Assembly (NCBI RefSeq): GCF_028767025.1
Contig: NZ_JAJQXX010000004.1
Span: 124,001-188,000 of the forward strand
Length of the DNA: 64,000 nt
DNA from: Blautia sp. XA-2221
Lineage (GTDB): Bacteria; Bacillota; Clostridia; Lachnospirales; Lachnospiraceae
Direction of reading: 5' to 3'
The notes below the pieces were generated by a model. It was not told the origin of the DNA and searched no databases. It saw only the letters and a list, made by a program, of their open reading frames with translations. Below, one piece after another: positions 59,892 through 64,000 of the stretch. How positions within the stretch are numbered: the first letter of the stretch is position 1; every line of letters begins with the position of its first letter. The translations under genes were made by a program, and so were the position numbers.

Positions 59892-61481
59892 TTATCCCAG
59901 CCTTTCTCTGTATTCACTTGGAGTTACCCCTTCATACTTTTTAAAAATCCTGCTGAAATAATTGGGATCCCCATACCCGGACATAATGCACACCTCTTTA
60001 ATGGAATAATGAGAATCCTGCAAAAGCATTTCTGCATTTTTCATTCGTATTTTTGTGAGATATTCGATAAAATTCTCACCTGTTTCCTGCTTAAAAAGTT
60101 TACTGAAATAATAAGGACTGATATCCACGATCTTGGAAACCTCGTCCAGCGTCAGCTCCTTCTGAAAATTTTCCCGGATGTAGGCCTTTGCCTTTTCCAT
60201 GACAGATTCCGACTGCCTCTCCCTGTTTTCCTCCACGCTTCTGCTGATATCCCTTGTCTGCTCCCAGAACCATTTTTTCATCAGCTGCCTGTCCGTACAG
60301 TTTCTCAGCTCCTGGATATAATGTTTTTTCTTCCTGCTCCTCATTCTTCCTGAAGCAAAAGCCTTTTGTTCCAGCTTTATCAGAAGTTCCAGAGCTCTGA
60401 TCTGCATCTCTTCCATGGAACCACCGCAGTGACTGTCCATCCATTCAAAGATTTTGTCCACACATTCTGAAGTCCCTGCAATATCTCTTTTCATGGCGTT
60501 TCTTAAATACCTGGATTCCAGTTCTTCCGGATAATCCTCTTCGTCCTCCCGCCCTGTGGGAATGTCATTGACATGAACTACATGACTGTCCGCCTCACGG
60601 AGAGCCTGAAGAGCCTCTGAATATGATTCTCTCAGATTGTCCTCTTCCTTGATCCGTCCGATTCCGGCCCGGAATCTGCTGTCTGTCCTTGTTTCCAGCT
60701 TATACACCATATTTCTGGTTTTTGTGAGTATATGTACCCGCTCGTCATAGTCTATGGAATTTTTTTCATAAGGAACCAGAAGAACCACTCTGTTTCCCAT
60801 AACAGGACCTACCAGACAGTGAAAAAACTCCTTTGCGATCTCCCGAAGCTGAGGATAAAATTTTTCTGCCCGCACGCTGATCCCCACAGCGTTGGTAAGA
60901 ACTCCATTTTCCTCACTGTCTCCAAACTCCAGAACGATCATAAATCCATACTTTTCTTCGATCACAAGAAACTGCCTGTAGTTGTCATTATAATTATGAA
61001 AGGTGTCTGCAAGCAGAATATTGTACAGATATCCGCTTTCCAGTATGGGAATCACTGTTTCCAGCTTTTCTCTTATCTTCAGATCATCACTTCTCTTCTG
61101 CCTTGCCTCATCCACTTTACGCATGGCTTTCATGCACACGTCTATGACAACTCTTTTGTTTACCGGCTTGGTAAGATATTCCAGAACACCCAGATTAATA
61201 GCTTCTTTTGCATAGCTGAATTTATCATAAGCAGAAATAACAATAAAAATAGTGTTCTGATTGTACTTCTGTATTTCCTTAATAGCCTGGATCCCATTGA
61301 TGCCCGGCATCTGAATATCCATAAACGCAATGTCCGGCCGAAAACTTTCCGCCAGTTCTACTACCGCTCTTCCTGTTTTTGCCGTGGCAATTTCACATTC
61401 ATCCCCAAAATTTGATGTAATGATATTTTTTAGCGCCTCCAGCATGATTCCTTCATCATCTGCCAGCATAATTCTGTACAT
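59892..61481 (-). CDS. YesN-type response regulator with AraC DNA-binding domain
   Basis: A 529-residue regulator. The receiver (1-120) has MLADDE and the phospho-accepting Asp55 in AFMDIQMPG, and a conserved Lys in YLTKPVNK. A long middle part follows (about 130-410), then two AraC helix-turn-helix motifs at the C-terminus (LTLDEVSKIVDISPYYFSKL; SIKEVCIMSGYGDPNYFSRI). It should activate the sugar ABC operon. Its ATG touches the stop of the kinase gene. Confidence 0.94.
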   Translation of the reverse strand: MYRIMLADDEGIMLEALKNIITSNFGDECEIATAKTGRAVVELAESFRPDIAFMDIQMPGINGIQAIKEIQKYNQNTIFIVISAYDKFSYAKEAINLGVLEYLTKPVNKRVVIDVCMKAMRKVDEARQKRSDDLKIREKLETVIPILESGYLYNILLADTFHNYNDNYRQFLVIEEKYGFMIVLEFGDSEENGVLTNAVGISVRAEKFYPQLREIAKEFFHCLVGPVMGNRVVLLVPYEKNSIDYDERVHILTKTRNMVYKLETRTDSRFRAGIGRIKEEDNLRESYSEALQALREADSHVVHVNDIPTGREDEEDYPEELESRYLRNAMKRDIAGTSECVDKIFEWMDSHCGGSMEEMQIRALELLIKLEQKAFASGRMRSRKKKHYIQELRNCTDRQLMKKWFWEQTRDISRSVEENRERQSESVMEKAKAYIRENFQKELTLDEVSKIVDISPYYFSKLFKQETGENFIEYLTKIRMKNAEMLLQDSHYSIKEVCIMSGYGDPNYFSRIFKKYEGVTPSEYRERLG

Positions 61482-62984
61482 TTATTTCTGCCCTCCTGTT
61501 TTTGGAAGTTTCAAAATCACTTCTGTCCCTTTGTTTTCTCCTTCGCTGTGGATCTCCACCAGATTTTTCTGATTGTAATAAAGCTCCAGCCGGCTGATCA
61601 CGTTATTCATTCCCACGCCTGTGGAGTCAGACTGTTCTTCTCCGTCTCCTGCGTGTCCGCTCAGCACTTCCTGGATTCGCTCCTGACTCATGCCTTTTCC
61701 ATTGTCCATGATCCGTATAAAAATCCTGTCCTCTTTTCCCACGATTTCCAGATGGATCCTGCCTTCCCAGTCAATATTCCGGATTCCATGGTTCACTGCA
61801 TTTTCCACAAGAGGCTGAAGGATCATGCTGGGTACTCTGCAGTCCATGATATCTTCATCCGCCTGTCTGGTAAAATGGATTTCTCCTGCAAAGCGAACGT
61901 TAAGAATATAAATATAATTTTCAACCGCTACCAGCTCTTCTTCCAGACTGGCATCCTCCAGACCTTTTTTTACATTATATCTGAAAAAATCCGCCATCTT
62001 TTCCACAAAAATGCAGGTTTTTTCCGCATCCTCCAACATGGCAAGCTGAGCTCCCGCATTCAGCGAATTAAACAGAAAGTGAGGATTGATCTGAGACTGC
62101 AGATATTTAAGCTGGGCCTCTTTCAGATGATTTTTCATCAGAAGCTCCCTTTCCATCATCTGCTGTTCCTTTTCCATACTTCTGGTTGTACGGATAATAT
62201 ATTCCTCCAGGCTCTCCACCATGGTATTAAAAGCTCTTGTCACAATTCCCACCTCGTCCAGAGAATCTGTCGGAGGCATCTTTACATTAAAATTTCCCTG
62301 ACCTACCAGATTTGCCGTTTCTGCAAGATTTGTCAGAGGCTCTATCATTCCCTTGGTAATGCCAAACAGCATCAAAATCCCGATCCCCATCATAACTGTC
62401 ATCAGCACAAGACTGGATATTTCCAGGTATTCCAGCGCATCTCTCAAGGTCTGGTAGCTGGCTGAATTGTTTCTGAACTGCTGACTGTTCAGCTCATCAA
62501 TATAAGTATTGATATAGCTGTAAAGATTCTGGGAACTGTCATAAAGTTCTTTGTATTTTTCTACGTTTCTTCCCCTTTTGGCAGACACCGCCTCCTCTGC
62601 CAGAGCCAGATAAGACTCTGACATTCTGCGTATATTCCGCTCCAGAAGCATGGTGGGATTTGATGAGATCTGACTTCCCAGCTTTTCCAAAAGATTCCTG
62701 TAGGTCTGCTCGCTTCTGTAATAGCTTTCCAGAGAGTCCGATGTTTTTACACTCAAATACCCATACAGGGACTCCTGAACATTTGAAAGCGAATCTGACA
62801 GTTCTGTAAGATCCACATTACTGGAATATACTGTATCCATTCTCCGGATCGTCTTATTGACCTGGCTGTAAAGGATAATGTTGATCCCCAGCATCAGAAG
62901 CATAATACTTACCACTGCCAGAAGTACCTTTCTGCCAAGAGGAATATCCTTCCATCTTTTCCTCTTTGTACCTTCTCTGCTCAA
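61482..62984 (-). CDS. YesM-type sensor histidine kinase
   Basis: A 500-residue membrane kinase. TM1 is about 16-36 and TM2 about 172-195, with an outside helical domain between. A HAMP domain follows, then the LytS/YesM kinase core: QSQINPHFLFNSLNA (phospho-His), PLVENAVNHG (N box), MDNGKGM (G1) and GVGMNNVISRLELY. The start is a TTG at 62984 overlapping the previous stop (TTGA), seven bases after GGAGG. Confidence 0.94.
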   Translation of the reverse strand: MSREGTKRKRWKDIPLGRKVLLAVVSIMLLMLGINIILYSQVNKTIRRMDTVYSSNVDLTELSDSLSNVQESLYGYLSVKTSDSLESYYRSEQTYRNLLEKLGSQISSNPTMLLERNIRRMSESYLALAEEAVSAKRGRNVEKYKELYDSSQNLYSYINTYIDELNSQQFRNNSASYQTLRDALEYLEISSLVLMTVMMGIGILMLFGITKGMIEPLTNLAETANLVGQGNFNVKMPPTDSLDEVGIVTRAFNTMVESLEEYIIRTTRSMEKEQQMMERELLMKNHLKEAQLKYLQSQINPHFLFNSLNAGAQLAMLEDAEKTCIFVEKMADFFRYNVKKGLEDASLEEELVAVENYIYILNVRFAGEIHFTRQADEDIMDCRVPSMILQPLVENAVNHGIRNIDWEGRIHLEIVGKEDRIFIRIMDNGKGMSQERIQEVLSGHAGDGEEQSDSTGVGMNNVISRLELYYNQKNLVEIHSEGENKGTEVILKLPKTGGQK

Positions 62985-64000
62985 TTTTGTTCCTCCATGT
63001 TTTCTGCCCGGGAAATCTCCGGAAGTTCATTTCTTGTTACAAACTCCGGTTCCACATTGTAATAGGAATTAACTCTGCCCTCCTGTCTGTACTCCCAGAG
63101 AGCCTCTATACAGTCCTTTCCCATTTTTTCTGTATCCAGTGTACAGGTTACGGGAATCAGCCCCTTGTCAACAGCTTCCCGGATTGTATCCGAAACATAG
63201 TAACCGATAATTTTTACTTCTCCTACCATATTAAAATCAATCATTGCCTGATAGGCACATTCGGTTGTTACCTCGTCCATGCATACCAGGATCTCCGGCG
63301 GTCCTTCCGGAGACTGAAAAATCGTCCGTATGGCTTCTTCTATATCAAACTTGTTTTCCGGCATAAGATTCTGCGCCTGAATCTTAATATTTTTTCCATT
63401 CTTCCGTTCCATAACTACATTATTAATCTGACTGTAGATCTGACCTTTTTCAAAGTCCCCTTTTTCGCTGTCCAGAAGAATCAGAGCTGTTTCTGTATTT
63501 TCATCCATAAGCGCAGCTACCTGTTCGCCATATGCCTGTCCCATCTGATAGTCATTGACGCCTACAAAACTCTGGCGCTTACTGTCCGGAGCGTCATTCA
63601 TAATAGTGATCACAGGAATTCCCGCTGCTTCTGCCTTATCAATTTCTTTTTTCAGAGCCTCTTCCCCGTTAAATTCCAGAATGATCCCGTCTACGCCTGC
63701 GGCAATACTGATCTCCATGTAATCAATCTCATTATATCCGGTTCCCATGTCACTTGCGTGAAATTCCAGATATGCATTATGGTTTTCTGCCGCTTTCTTT
63801 GCGCTTGCGTAAACAGCCTGCCAGAATTCATTTTTTCCGCTTCCGACGATCATTTCGTACTGGCTTTCGTAGACCCGGCTTTCTTCCGCCTCCTCCAGGC
63901 CGCTTTTTTTCCAGACACTTTTATAGAAATTATTTGTAAAAAATACAAAAAATCCCACTATAAAAATACCGAGCAGGATCAAAATCGTTTCTCTGTTTCC
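62981..64000 (-). CDS. Membrane-anchored sugar-binding sensor, N-terminus cut by window edge
   Basis: The frame is open to the window end; the real start lies beyond it. The visible part begins with an uncleaved membrane helix (ILLGIFIVGFFVFFTNNF), then a LacI/periplasmic-binding fold (VDGIILEFNGEEALKKEIDK; VGVNDYQMGQAYGEQVAALM; IIGYYVSDTIREAVDKGLIP). It overlaps the YesM kinase gene by four bases. In Clostridium beijerinckii the membrane-bound xylose-binding XylFII works with a LytS-type kinase to control xylFGH; a similar three-part sensor is inferred here. Confidence 0.85.
   Translation of the reverse strand, partial: GNRETILILLGIFIVGFFVFFTNNFYKSVWKKSGLEEAEESRVYESQYEMIVGSGKNEFWQAVYASAKKAAENHNAYLEFHASDMGTGYNEIDYMEISIAAGVDGIILEFNGEEALKKEIDKAEAAGIPVITIMNDAPDSKRQSFVGVNDYQMGQAYGEQVAALMDENTETALILLDSEKGDFEKGQIYSQINNVVMERKNGKNIKIQAQNLMPENKFDIEEAIRTIFQSPEGPPEILVCMDEVTTECAYQAMIDFNMVGEVKIIGYYVSDTIREAVDKGLIPVTCTLDTEKMGKDCIEALWEYRQEGRVNSYYNVEPEFVTRNELPEISRAENMEEQN

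Noticed and set aside
58815-60353. 512-codon plus-strand frame opposite the lipoprotein and YesN genes
   Set aside because: Antisense shadow across two well-recognised minus-strand genes.
1-64000. Mobile elements, phage genes, tRNA or rRNA genes
   Set aside because: No transposase, integrase, phage structural motif, cloverleaf or rRNA sequence was recognised on either strand.

Overview
The window looks like a chromosome segment of a spore-forming, Gram-positive gut clostridium, most likely a member of the Lachnospiraceae. The signs are strong AGGAGG-type ribosome binding sites, sporulation genes (a SipL-type SPOCS/LysM protein, spmA, spmB), an isoleucine T-box, BmpA-type nucleoside uptake, and ChvE/Mms-type sugar transport with a YesMN two-component system. 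Most of the DNA is of moderate GC. The block 32.3-43.5 kb is visibly AT-richer. No rRNA, tRNA, CRISPR array, insertion sequence or phage gene was seen.

Layout. 0-5.4 kb is housekeeping: a partial GntR regulator, ispE, sipL, a PrcB-like lipoprotein, plsC and a ferredoxin-fused aldo/keto reductase. 5.4-18.7 kb is an accessory envelope region. It holds an ECF sigma factor fused to a membrane anchor and an outside domain, two zinc-ribbon membrane proteins, a secreted protein sharing a domain with one of them, two coiled-coil proteins, a small XRE regulator, and three large secreted repeat proteins (one with an OmpA-like end, two with fibronectin-III-like repeats). Three promoters here share one two-block element, TAAAAC-N16-CTGTC, with ECF-type geometry. 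That makes this region a candidate undescribed sigma/surface-protein regulon.

18.7-23.4 kb carries spmB and spmA, normally neighbours, separated by a DUF2975/XRE module and a MATE exporter with a structured leader (candidate guanidine-IV riboswitch). 23.6-32.1 kb holds glgP, a long (IleRS2-type) ileS behind a T-box, a CDF-like transporter and a C69 dipeptidase.

32.3-43.5 kb is a single AT-rich, minus-strand sugar operon: isomerase-like TIM barrel, LacI regulator, RbsD, a 10-TM sugar permease, a complete RbsBAC-type ABC transporter, a zinc dehydrogenase, an aldo/keto-reductase-like protein, a PfkB kinase and an orphan LarC (nickel-pincer cofactor insertion). Its substrate is unknown. 43.8-54.7 kb is a nucleoside salvage cluster: deoC, deoB, udp, cdd, punA, a Crp/Fnr regulator, a BmpA/NupOPQ-type ABC transporter, and add behind an unclassified attenuator leader. 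It would import nucleosides, deaminate and phosphorolyse them, and feed (deoxy)ribose phosphate to glycolysis. 54.8-64 kb is a monosaccharide ABC system (chvE/mmsA/mmsB type) preceded by its probable control unit: membrane-anchored sugar-binding sensor, YesM kinase, YesN regulator and a second sugar-binding lipoprotein.

All functions are read from motifs and context. No database search was possible.
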